Source of the DNA: Catonia carolina
Taxonomy: Eukaryota; Arthropoda; Insecta; Hemiptera; Achilidae
Assembly: GCA_035578175.1 (NCBI GenBank)
Contig: JAQMRL010000008.1
Coordinates: 91,996,541 to 92,060,540, forward strand
DNA length: 64,000 nucleotides
Direction of reading: 5' to 3'
Both the position numbers and the translations under genes were made by a program. Positions 14,301-26,300 of the stretch are shown piece after piece. The stretch's first letter is position 1; the number at the start of each line of letters is the position of its first letter. Under the pieces are notes generated by a model, which worked only from the letters and a program-made list of their open reading frames with translations, was not told where the DNA came from and made no database searches.

Positions 14301-17300
14301 GTCGGGTCCGGTAGTGGTATGTAACTTAAGTTTAAAGTTTCAAGTTCGTACGATGTTCGATTCTTGAGATATTCTTTTCACACACACACACTCACAAACC
14401 AATCGTTAAAAACATATTTTTTGGGTTCAGGGGGTCTGAAAATGTGTAGATCCGGTGAAAACTTGATTTCGAAAAATTATGAAAACAATACTTTCCTTCC
14501 TATATATTCATAGATATATATTCATAGGCAAGAGAAAGTAAAAAGACCTGTTTCTGGTAAGAGAACAATAATTATTTTAAGAAAAATCAGTTTTTTGGCT
14601 CTACCAAAAATTTCGTGTTTGTGGGTTAACATGTTTTTGCACTGTCCGATTTAATTACAAATCAGTAGTACTATCATTTAGGATGATTTACAAAAAAATT
14701 TATATTAAACAGAAACTCCGAATACATGTAAGGATCTGTTTTACCATATACACACAGTATAAGAGAAAATGTTATTATTTCTATGGGAAGTTTTTACTCT
14801 ATGAGGGGAATAAAAATTTTATAGGATAGTCAGAAGCACAAAATGTACTTAACTTTGTAGTTTGCCTGGCTTCCAAGGGCAGATTCATGATGGTATTCGT
14901 CTGAATTTCTTCATTTAAAACCGGAACTTATAAAATTTTTCACTACAGTAATATCATTCAATGAGTCCATCAAATGTAAAAGGCTTCTTTTTTTTGTAAG
15001 TGCCCAAAAGACTCCCAAGGGAGTATGGGACTTGTCAAGAACACCTGAAATATATATTTCAATCATATATTGAACACCTAGCTAATGTTTAGAAAGAAAT
15101 TTTTGTACACTATAAAAAATTTCACCAATCAAGTGATTTTTCAGATGTTTTTTATATGAATCCAAATTGTCACAATATTTTAAAAATTGGAGTAATGTAT
15201 TGATGCATTTTTCCCTGCATAACGATCATGTCACTTCAATATGTCGTAATCCTCATATCTGTCAAAATTGAGATTTTGCACTTTACTGCATTACTAACCT
15301 CAAATTTAGGCCCTAGCAAAATTTTGTAAGCCACAGTGCGATATAAATAAATAAATAAATAAATAAATGTATCGTAACTATTTTTTTTTCTCTTGTTCGA
15401 CCTCAATGGATCACTCTAGTCAACTTTCTGGCTCGCTTCCCATGTACTTCATTGGCTCGCTGTTCTTGCCAATACCTCCTCATGTTTTCAGATCTTGCTT
15501 TTCGTTGCTCGTCAGTTACCTGCACAACTCTAGCCACCTTGTCCACATTAAAACATTTTGCATTTAGAAACTCCCTTATCTTTGGTTTATTTGTCGCATC
15601 TTCAATCCTCAGTCCAACTTCGTCAAGATCCTCTTTAATTGCTGAGATGTATCTTCCACCAGATTTCACACTGATTCCTCTGGTTATAAGTTGTTTTAAT
15701 AACCTATTCTCTGGCATTCTTAATATGTGAAAGAAATAAAAAATTCTGCGCTTTTTCATTAGACTGATAATCGGTTCCACGACTTCATACACTGTTTCAT
15801 TAGTGGGGATTCTCCACACACCATCCTTTTTGTAGTTCTTATTAATGCAAGTTCTAACAATTCTACGTTCTGTTTTAATTGTCTGATCACTTTTCCCTTC
15901 GTTTTTAATTTGTATTAAGGTTTCGCTACCATATAGTGCCTCTGGCAGAATTTTAATAACTGCACTCTGTAAAATTTCTTTTTTGTGGCTTACGGCATAT
16001 TGAAGTGATAAAGTCAATAAGTAGGTTTTCATTGAAACAATTTAATGTCGTGGTTAGCCACAATTATTTCTGTTTCTTGGGTTACGATGGTGGACATTAA
16101 ATTTTTGTATTAAAGTATTTTGGTTAACAAACGAGGTGTGGCTATTAAATAACGAGACTGACGTAAAAAATTTTATTTATATTTTATGCATAATCACTTA
16201 TTGTCACCTTCAATATACACTCCTTCCCTATCCCTACAACGCTCCATGCGAATTTTCCATTGTTGGAAACAGTGCTGAAAGTCATCTTCTGTCAGCTCCT
16301 TCAGGACATGTGCCGCTTACTCTTTTACAGCTTCCACAAACTCAAATCTTGTCCCTTTTAATGCAGATTTCACCTTCGGGAACAGGTAAGAGCAGCACAT
16401 GTCCTGAAGGAGCTGACAGAAGATGACTTTCAGCACTGTTTCCAACAATGGAAAATTCGCATGGAGTGTTGTAGGGATAGAGAAGGAGTGTATATTGAAG
16501 GTGACAATAAGTGATGTTGTAAAGAATTTTATTTTTATTTTATACATAATTAATAGCCACACCTCGTACATTCAAAACTGTCACGTGAGGAAAGTGTAAG
16601 CAATTTAAGCTCCTTAAATAGTGGCCTGCATGAGGAGCTGGTTAGCTTCAACCATACACCAAATCGATTTCTTATGAATTTTAAAAAACCTATCCATGTT
16701 ACCCATACTAGAATTACATCGTACTAAAATACCATAATGGATTAAAAGCATTAATAGACCATTTCACGCTTCATTTTAGTTGGTAAAATCTGCAGACATC
16801 AAATTAATTTAAATAACCCAATAAAAATCATAAGTATTTGGAGTAATAGTTCTATAATTTTTTGTGTCAGCAGATATGTCATGGACGCCGATACAGATTT
16901 GATTTGATCATATCAGAATTGCGCTCAGCAGATACAAATACATACAAGACTACGTTAATGGCGTTCATCAATTGTTTAATTTTTGGTTATGTTCAGATAT
17001 TACAACGAACACGTTTACGCAGTGAATTTTATGGTAAGTATAAAATTACTTTGTTTAAAAATATTTCTTACAGTGATTACAAAATGCTCTATGGTTAGTT
17101 AACTCTAAGAGATGTCAACTAAACTTATGTGGTCTTAAATAACTTCATGCGGTCTTGGGTTTGAATCCTATTCAGGCACGGCATATTTTTATACGTTACA
17201 AAAAAATCATTTCATCCTTCACTGTCTGCATTAGCAGTAATTGCAGAACAGGCTGAAAAACTTATTTTGTCCTGAAGAAATATCATACAGTTTAATTTTA

Positions 17301-20300
17301 AAATAAATCCTTATAATGCATCCTGCAGCTTGAAAATCAATTCTATTTTACATGATAAATTTCACTAACCTTTTTAAGCTGCCTTGATCTCTATCTACTA
17401 TACACTACTTACATGTGTTTCGGTGGATCTACCATCATCAGAGTACACAATATAAATTGAAACTAAAAATTTTTATTTTAAATCTGTAGAAGATATTACA
17501 GCTTCAGTCATCTATGTAAAAATTTATACAGATGACTGAAGATGTAATATCTTCCAGAAACACATTTTAATCTAACTGAAACACGTGTAAGTAGCAGAGA
17601 GTAGAAATCAAGGCAGCCTAAAATGGTTAGTGAAATTTATTGTATAAATTTATTATATTTTATATTATATTTATAATATTTTAATATTATATATTATATT
17701 TATTATATTACATTTTATAAATTTATTTTTATTTACATTTCTACTCCCTAGTTTCTTGTATTTTTCACCAAAATTTAAAAATTGGCAAATTCATTTTTAA
17801 TTTTTATGAAGTAATATTAACATTATTTGATACCAGGGATATTTTATCTATACTCTTTTTCAAAGCTGAAGAGCTCTGAATGTACGCATTGCCCCCTACC
17901 CACTTCATAGCTAGCCAATGACTTGCCAATAATTGCTCTCGTAGCTCTGTTATATATTTCGTCAGCCATTTTTTGGTCTTCCAATAACAAAACCTATGAA
18001 CATACAATCAGCTGATTATATTATAAAGTATTGCATGTTAACGCGCTCCATAATCAATGTGTTCAGTACCAGATGCAAGACATGAGTGAACTACTGTGGC
18101 TCTTCTACGCAAGTGAGCGTAATGTTTGTCCGGCTAATATATTCGTACGATCTGACAACACTGGTAAACATTCTGATTGGTCTAAACGCATAGAACAGCA
18201 GAGCTCTTTAACCACGAAAAGCATTATAGCGTATACTTAAATTCTGTCTCTTTTTTTAAAATGTACGCATGCAGGTGTTTCAAAACAGTGTCTTTTCTGC
18301 TTATTACCAAATTTTTAATGATTATTTTTTAAATTTACTTTGGCACCTAAAAATTTCTTTAAATTTGAAACAACTAAAATAACTAATAGTATAATTCACA
18401 ATTTCAACACAGAAGGAGTAGGGCAATGGTGTTCAGAAGGAAGAATCCAGTCAGGAGAACAATATTCTGGAACAGGTATCCCACTTTTAGTATCTGAGTT
18501 GCAACATAACATATCAATAAGATAAAGATGCCTTCAATATAAGATGCATCGATTCCAACATATGTGCGAGACTATCCACAGAACCTTAAAAAACAACACC
18601 AGTTGGGATACAACATTGAGATTTAATAAAGCAATATCAGTGCCAACCCCTACAGTGAAACTTGAGGTGCTACAAAAGACAGATGAGAGCAGATTGAGGA
18701 ATCTGAAATTAAATTTTTATGGAAAACATGCGGATGTAGTAGAGAAGATCGTTATAGGACTGTAAAGATAAGGAAAGAGGTTAAAATCTTCTCAAATTAG
18801 GGTACTGCAAAATAAATTACAGTGAATAGAGCATGTGGATACCTAAGGAGGCGCTGGGTTACAAACCAGAGGGAAGGGATAGGCAGATTTTGGAGGTTTG
18901 GAACAGGCAGGAATGCCTAATCCTTGGAAGTGCAGAAGAAGAAGATTTTTTCCAGATGTCACTAAAAGAATATGTATGCCAATTTTCAGTACTGTAAATT
19001 TTCAGGAAGGTATATTTATTTCTTTAGGATAGTTTTCCTGTTTATACCTTTCAGGAGCAAATTAGTTATGATTGAATCAGTCAAGTGAGAGTTTTTATAT
19101 TTATGTATGAAGATGAAATTTATGATACGTTTTTATTTCTAGGTGTGGGATTAGGATTAGTTCTGGATGACCTAAGAAAATCAGATAATGAAGACTTGCA
19201 AATTCAGATAACTGCATTTGATGAACAGCAGAGGAAAGATGAAGAAGAGTCTGAGCCACTCACTCACCAGCATTTATTTGATTTGTTGTTTAAAAAGGTA
19301 AAAATCTAGTATAAAACACTCACACAACTTTCTCTTGCCAATGTCAATAATAAAACACAAAACCTATGTTTATTAAGTCATTAATAAACAATTTAAAACG
19401 AAAAACATTAAACATGAGTGAATGACTTCTTCTTCTTCTTCTTCTGTTGGTGCCTATCCTCTGTGAATGTTGGCAATCATATTAGTCCACATGACTTTAT
19501 TTACAGCTGCTCTGAATAATTGTACGCTCGTCATTCCTGTCCATTGCCTGATGTTCTTCAGCCACGACGTCCGCCGACGGCCTTGAGATCGACTACCTTC
19601 AATCTTGCCTTGCAATATAAGTTGAATTAGCTGATATTTTCTGTTTCTCAACACATGCCCTAAATAAGCCATCTTCCTGACTTTTATGTTTGGCAGGATT
19701 TCCATGGCTTTTTGCATACGTTGCAAGACGGTGTTGTTTGTGACATGGTAGGTGTACGATATCCTGAGCATTCGGCGGTAGCACCACAGTTCGAAGGCCT
19801 CGAGTCGTCTAGATGTTGCATCGGTTAGGGTCCAAGCTTCCACTCCGTACAGAAGAGTCGAAAACACATAGCATCTCAGAAATCGTGATCTTATACCAAT
19901 GTTAAGGTGCATATTACACAAAATTTTCCGGAGACGATTGAATACTGCTCTTGCCTCTTCTACGCGGCACCTAATTTCCTGCGAGTGGTCCCATTCCTTG
20001 TTTAAATTACATCCTAGATAGGCAACTTTGTGTACTATTTCAAGCGTCTCATCATTTGATGTAAATCGATGCTGTATTCCATCATTTTTGCTTACTATTA
20101 GTATTTTGGTTTTCTTGCTGTTTAACTTCATGCCGTATCGTCGACAGGTTTCCTCTACACGATTTATTAATGCTTGCAACCCCTCTGCACTATCCCCTAT
20201 CAAAACCGTATCATCCGCATACCGTAAATTGTTGATGGTTTGACCATTAATTTGTATGCCTTCTTCCATTTCGTCGATAGCTTCTCTGAACAGCATTTCC

Positions 20301-23300
20301 GAATACATATTGAACAAGGTCGGCGACAAAATGCACCCCTGACGAACTCCTCTTTTCACACTAAATTCGTGAGAGGTTTCATTGCCTACACGTAAGACTA
20401 CTTTCTGTTGTAAGTACAAATTTTTAATTAGGCGTAAGTCTTTATCATCTATTCCTGTATCCCTCAATATTTGGAGCAATTTGTGATGCTGCACCTTGTC
20501 AAACGCCTTCTCGAAATCTATGAAACATGCGTATACATTGCAGTTCACATCTCTAGCTCTTTGTATTAAAACTTGGATGGAAAAAAGAGCCTCTCGTGTT
20601 CCGAACCCATTTCTAAATCCAAACTGAACATTACTAATGTTTTCTTCTAGTTTCATATATATTCCAGAATGTATAATATTAAGCAGAATTTTAAGTGCAT
20701 GGCTCATTAAGATAATGATTCTGTGGTCTGAACATCTAGTGGCGTTTGCCTTCTTAGGAAGAGGCACAAAGTTAGAGAGTAACCAATCTTTCGGAAGCTC
20801 TCCAGTTTCATAAATTTTGTTCAAGAGCATTGTGACGACTTTCAGTTGTTTATTTCCAATTAGTTTTAATATTTCACCATGTATGTTGTCCGGGCCAGGT
20901 GACTTATTATTTTTTAGCCTTGTTATCGCGTGTCTTACTTCGTCAAGTGTTATGCCTGGTCCTGAAAACCCACTCACTTCTGGTACACTCTGCTGTTCTC
21001 CCTCAAATAATTCCTCCATATATTCCCTCCATCTCTCCAGAATTCTTCCATTATCATAGAGCAGATTGTTGTGCTTATCCAATATTGAGTCACTGTTTCT
21101 TATACTTTTTCCTCCAGTTACTGCCTTTATTTTCTTGTGTAGATTGAAAGCGTCATGTTTTTTTTTCCAAAATTTCAATTTCTGTACATTCATTTCGCAG
21201 CCACAACTCCTTTGCTTCTTTGATCATTTTATTAATTCTTCTATTTATTTCCCTATATACAGTTTCATTTTTATTCCTATGCCTCCTCCGTTCCTCCATC
21301 ATCTCTAGTATCTCCTCCGTCATCCATGGCTGTTTCTTGACTCTTTTTCTAGTTTTTAGCTTTCTTTCCACTACAGAGTTACATGCATCTTTAATTTCGT
21401 TCCACATCTCTTCTATATTTATATTTTGCTGACTACTAGTACTTGCCATGTTTCTTATTGTATTATTTAGTTCGTCCCTGATATCTTCTCTTATGGTATT
21501 ATCCTTCAATTCCTGCATATTCGCTCTATTCTGAGGTTTCCCTTTAAAAACTTTTTTTAGGTGTAATTTTATCCGTGCCAGTAGTAGATTGTGATCCGAA
21601 GGAACGTCTGCCCCAGAGTATGTCTTTGCCGATTTTACAGAATTCTGGAATCTTTTATTTATAATAATATAGTCAATTTGGTTTCTGATAATTTTCTCGG
21701 GACAGTCAGCCGGAGACTTCCAAGTATATAATCTTCGAGGTGGTAATTGGAAAAATGTGTTCATTATTACACTGTCCACTTCTTGACAGAACTGAATAAG
21801 ACGGTCTCCTCTATCATTCCGAGTTCCCAGCCCAAACTGACCCACCGTGTTATTGACCGCTCCTTTGCCCACTTTAGCGTTAAAGTCTCCCATCAGAAGA
21901 TTAACTTCCTCCTTTTTTGTATGTTTTAAGGCTGTTTTTAGTTGTTCATAGAAGACTTCCACTTCCTGATCTCAGCTTTCTGAAGTTGGAGCATACAATT
22001 GTATGATGTTCATATTGTAGGGTTTGGCCTTAATTTTCAGTAGTGTCACTCTATCTGAGATGAGTAAATGACACAAAATGAAAATCAACTTCTGTTTAAC
22101 TTAATGCGGAAAATCACTTATTGCTGCTATTTACTGTTGTGCCAAACCAATGGTTATTTTGAATATACAACGCTTTCAGTCCAAACTGTTAAGACAGATA
22201 TCTAGTACTCCCTTTTATGTAACGAACGATACACTACACACCACGGACTTAAATGTCCCATACATCAACAATGTATTCCTACGCACTACACATGATTTAA
22301 AAAGAAACTACCCAATAATCCAAACCAGCTCATTGTTGACCTAGACACACCAGACTTACCAACTGTCCCTATACAAAGACTGAAACGACTCTGGAGTAGT
22401 GATATCATGAGACGTCATTAAAGAAAAACCAAAATAAAATTAAGTAAATAATTAACAAAATAGTGAACTAACTTAATGATTACGGTTGGAGTAATGTCGA
22501 TGGGCAGCGATCTCCTCAATGTCTGAAAATTTGTCAATATTTTGTATCCTTTTTTATTAAATCTGCTAGTTGTTAATTTTATACAATTGCAAATAAAAAT
22601 ATCTTGTATATTCAAAAAAAAATTAATGCTAAACTAAGCTATGTAGAAAAAATGCTTGAAATAAAAGTTGTAGATTTTTTTATTTACTATAACTTCAATC
22701 ATATACATTTTTGTCGTAAAATGCATACCAAATATTAAAAAATCTAATTTTTTACTAATTTCAATAAAAAAAACATACAGAAAATCACTAATTGTTGCAA
22801 AACTAAGCATTGTACAAAAATTAAAGAGTGAAATTAAAGTTGTAGGATTTTTAATGTTCTACAAGTTTGATTAAACGTTTTTGTTCCACCATGCATATTA
22901 GGCCCCACATTCTTAAAAAACCATTTTATACTACAAAAGCACAGCCCCGCCAAAAATTTCAGCAGACATGTTTCTCCTATCATGTAGAGCAGTGATTTTC
23001 AAACTTTTTTGCTCCGCGATCCCCAAATAGTAAAAATACATAAAATTAATATTTCCCGACCCCTTCCCTGAAAATAATAGTAAGCCTTACTATTAATAAT
23101 TGAATTTTGACTGTAATTATAAATGTAAAATGCTTTTTTAATATTATATACTGCCTCTAACAGACAGGTGGAGTGTCAAATTATTTACTCAATCTGTTAG
23201 TTGCAGGGCTAAAATAAATAGTTCTGTATCTTATCACATGGTCAGCCAATTAAATGACTGAATCATTTAAGAACAGAAGAGGTAGAGGTGTAAAAGACAC

Positions 23301-26300
23301 TAATCAGAGTTATCTCCTCTGAAAGTAATGAATTTCATTGTACAGCCAGACCCTGTGGTGAATGAAGTGAAGGTGTCATTTACAGAGTGGAAAATATGTG
23401 CTTTTCAGAGGGCCCGGCATGCTGATAAGTGTACTTTTCCTCTCAGTGAGGAAAGCAATGGTAAACCACCTCACTCCTCGTTTTACTTAGTAAAACCTCT
23501 ACAGGTTCAAACCAGCCTTTCGGCTGATGACCTAAACAACAATATTATATAATCAAACTGCATTAATTTTATGTCTTTAAAGAAAATACACAGTAAAAAA
23601 AATGGAATACAACTATTGATATTATTTTATTGCTGCGTTTATACTTTTATGCAATTTGCATCTGAAGATTTAAATATGTTTTGGCTTGTTCGACAACATG
23701 AATATGGAAATTTAGTCACAGAAGCAATGAAAATATTAATACATTTTTCCAAGTCTTATCTCTGTGAAAAGGGGTTTTCATCTATGGTTGCTCTAAAAAC
23801 TAAATATAGAAATCGTATGTTATCACTCGAGAACAATTTACTTTAATACGTTTATTACGAAGATCCACATATGAAGAAAATTTTAAATGAAAAACAAATG
23901 CAACCGTCCCATTAATAATTATTTAATCCTTACAGTGCCAAGAGAATATTGTCAGTTCCAACCGAAAAGTGCCAGCCTACTTTTGTGCGATTTGTATTAT
24001 TTTATATAATCTACCCATAACATGGCTTTTTTGCAAGGTATCTTAATGACTTATTTGTTTTGTTTGTAATGAATTGATCAAGAATGACATTCAACTTGGA
24101 ACACAATTCTTACAATATAAAAAAAAAGTGATTCGTAGTCATTTTTTGTGAAAATTTCCTCTTTGATTTAAAAACACTCACCCTAAAAATTATGTTAGTC
24201 AATTTCACTTATATCACTTTAAAGACAATTAAATTTATGCAAAAATTACAAAAAGAAATCATTTATCTATTGTAAAAAATAAAAATACTGCGATAAAAGT
24301 TTTAAAAATTTAATTTTTAGTTTTTTTAATCAATTAAATTCATAAAAAAACTCTACACGTATTTTTTCAATCTATATTTCTTTCTGATTATTTTCATACG
24401 TTGTTTTTAAAAATTGAGTTAAAAATTAAAAATTCTATGAATTTTTCAGTCAACTTACTAATAAAAGGTCGACGACGGTATTTTTACTTTCTCTTGCCTA
24501 TATGAATATATAGGAAGGAAAGTATTGTTTTCATGTCGATTTTTCGAAATCGAGTTTTCACCGGATCTATACGTTTTCAGACCCCCTGAATCCAAAAAAC
24601 ATGTTTTTAGCGATTGGTCTGTGTGTGTGTCTGTGTGTCTGTGTGTGTGTGTGTCTGTGTGTGTGTGTGTCTGTGTGTGTGTGTGTGTGTGAACAGAATA
24701 TCTCAAGAACGGAACATCGTACGAACTTGAAACTTGAAACTTAAGTTACATACCACTACCGGACGCGACACGAACATTTTCATCAAAATCGGTCAACCGG
24801 AATAAATAAATAAATAGTTTATTCGTATAATTTTTCAGTTTTTTGCGATTTTCTCAGAAACTGGTCCTACGATTTTTTTTAAAATCGCCTATTTTACTCA
24901 ATTTTTTATTCTCTACAAGATAGGGTAGGCGCCATGTCTGCTGAAATTCTCGGTGAGGCTGTTTTCACGTAAAAACGTTGTTTTTTTAAGATTACGGCTT
25001 TAATATAAATTTTAGCACAAAAACTTATATAATAAAAGTTGTAGAGAATTTAAAAACCTACAACTTTTATTTGAAACTTTTTTTTGTATAACGCTTAGTT
25101 TAGCGGTAATTTGCGATTTTCTGTTTTTTTCTCACGAAAACGTGAGAAAAATCGATTTTTTTAACATTTCGGTCTTAGTATGCATTTTACGACAAAAGTG
25201 TATATAATAAAAGTTATAGAAAATTAAAAGATCTACAACTTTTGTTTAGAGAATTTTTCTCTACAGAGCCTAGTTTAGCGTGAAAGCGTGATTTTCCGTA
25301 TTTTTAAGCCAAACTGAGTTCGATTGTCATTTTGCGTCATTCACTCATGATTAAAATAAGGTTATGTTTTTGAGGTTAGTTTTTGTTTATTTCTAATATT
25401 TTATTAATAATGTTAGGTTTATTATTAATCATTTGCATTGGCAAGAGAAAGTTGTGTGAGTGTTTCACACCAGATTTTTTTATATAATCTACCCATAACA
25501 TGGTTTTTTTGCAAGGTATCTTGATGACTTATTTGTTTTGTTTGTAATGAATTGATCAAGAATGACATTCAACTTGGAACACAATTCTTACAATATAAAA
25601 AAAAAGTGATCCGTAGTCATTTTTTGTGAAAATTTCCTCTTTGATTTAAAAACACTCACCCTAAAAATTATGTTAGTCAATTTCACTTATATCACTTTAA
25701 AGACAATTAAATTTATGCAAAAATTACAAAAAGAAATCATTTATCTATTGTAAAAAATAAAAATACTGCGATAAAAGTTTTAAAAATTTAATTTTTAGTT
25801 TTTTTAATCAATTAAATTCATAAAAAAACTCTACACGTATTTTTTCAATCTATATTTCTTTCTGATTATTTTCATACGTTGTTTTTAAAAATTGAGTTAA
25901 AAATTAAAAATTCTATGAATTTTTCAGTCAACGTACAAATAAAAGGTCGACGACGGTATTTTTTAGTAAAATTGCTGATGTCCTAATAATAGGATTCTGG
26001 CACTATAAAAGTTAATGATTAATTTATTTTCTTTACAAGTAAGTGTACTTATTGCATGAAAAATTTTTATAAGTAAGTTAATAATAAATGATTTTAAATG
26101 AAGCGAGATCATAACGCTGGACAACTCTGGCAAACTTGCGATTCAAGCAAAAGCTACAAAGCTAGCACAAGCATACGGTCTCACCAAGAACGTTTATAAT
26201 AAGAGATCAATTTCGCGCAATGCCAAGATAAGACACTACCAGACGGTTGCCAGACCGGAGGTGCTGTACGCGGCGGAAACCCATCACTTGAAATCTAACA

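Larger units (their letters stand above)
14990..16800 (-). mobile_element. Jockey-like LINE 3' region, split by later insertions
   Basis: Left part 14990-15310 and right part 16567-16800 are collinear with the reverse-strand LINE at 50345-51165. Shared words include TTTCACCAATCAAGT, TTTTCAGAT, and TAAGCAATTTAAGCT with AAATAGTGGCCTGCATGA. The gap is filled by a LINE tail (15335-16100) and a fold-back mariner (16132-16566). The right part ends about 70 bases before an INF2 exon. Confidence 0.75.

Noticed and set aside
19454..21193. Host reverse transcriptase or craniofacial-development-like gene
   Set aside because: The 579-codon frame sits in a 5'-truncated LINE with a GAA tail and a target duplication, so it is a retrotransposon relic.
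24003..25964. LTR retrotransposon with 484-bp LTRs
   Set aside because: The repeats lack TG...CA ends, and the interior is an HLE-A with no gag-pol, primer-binding site or polypurine tract.
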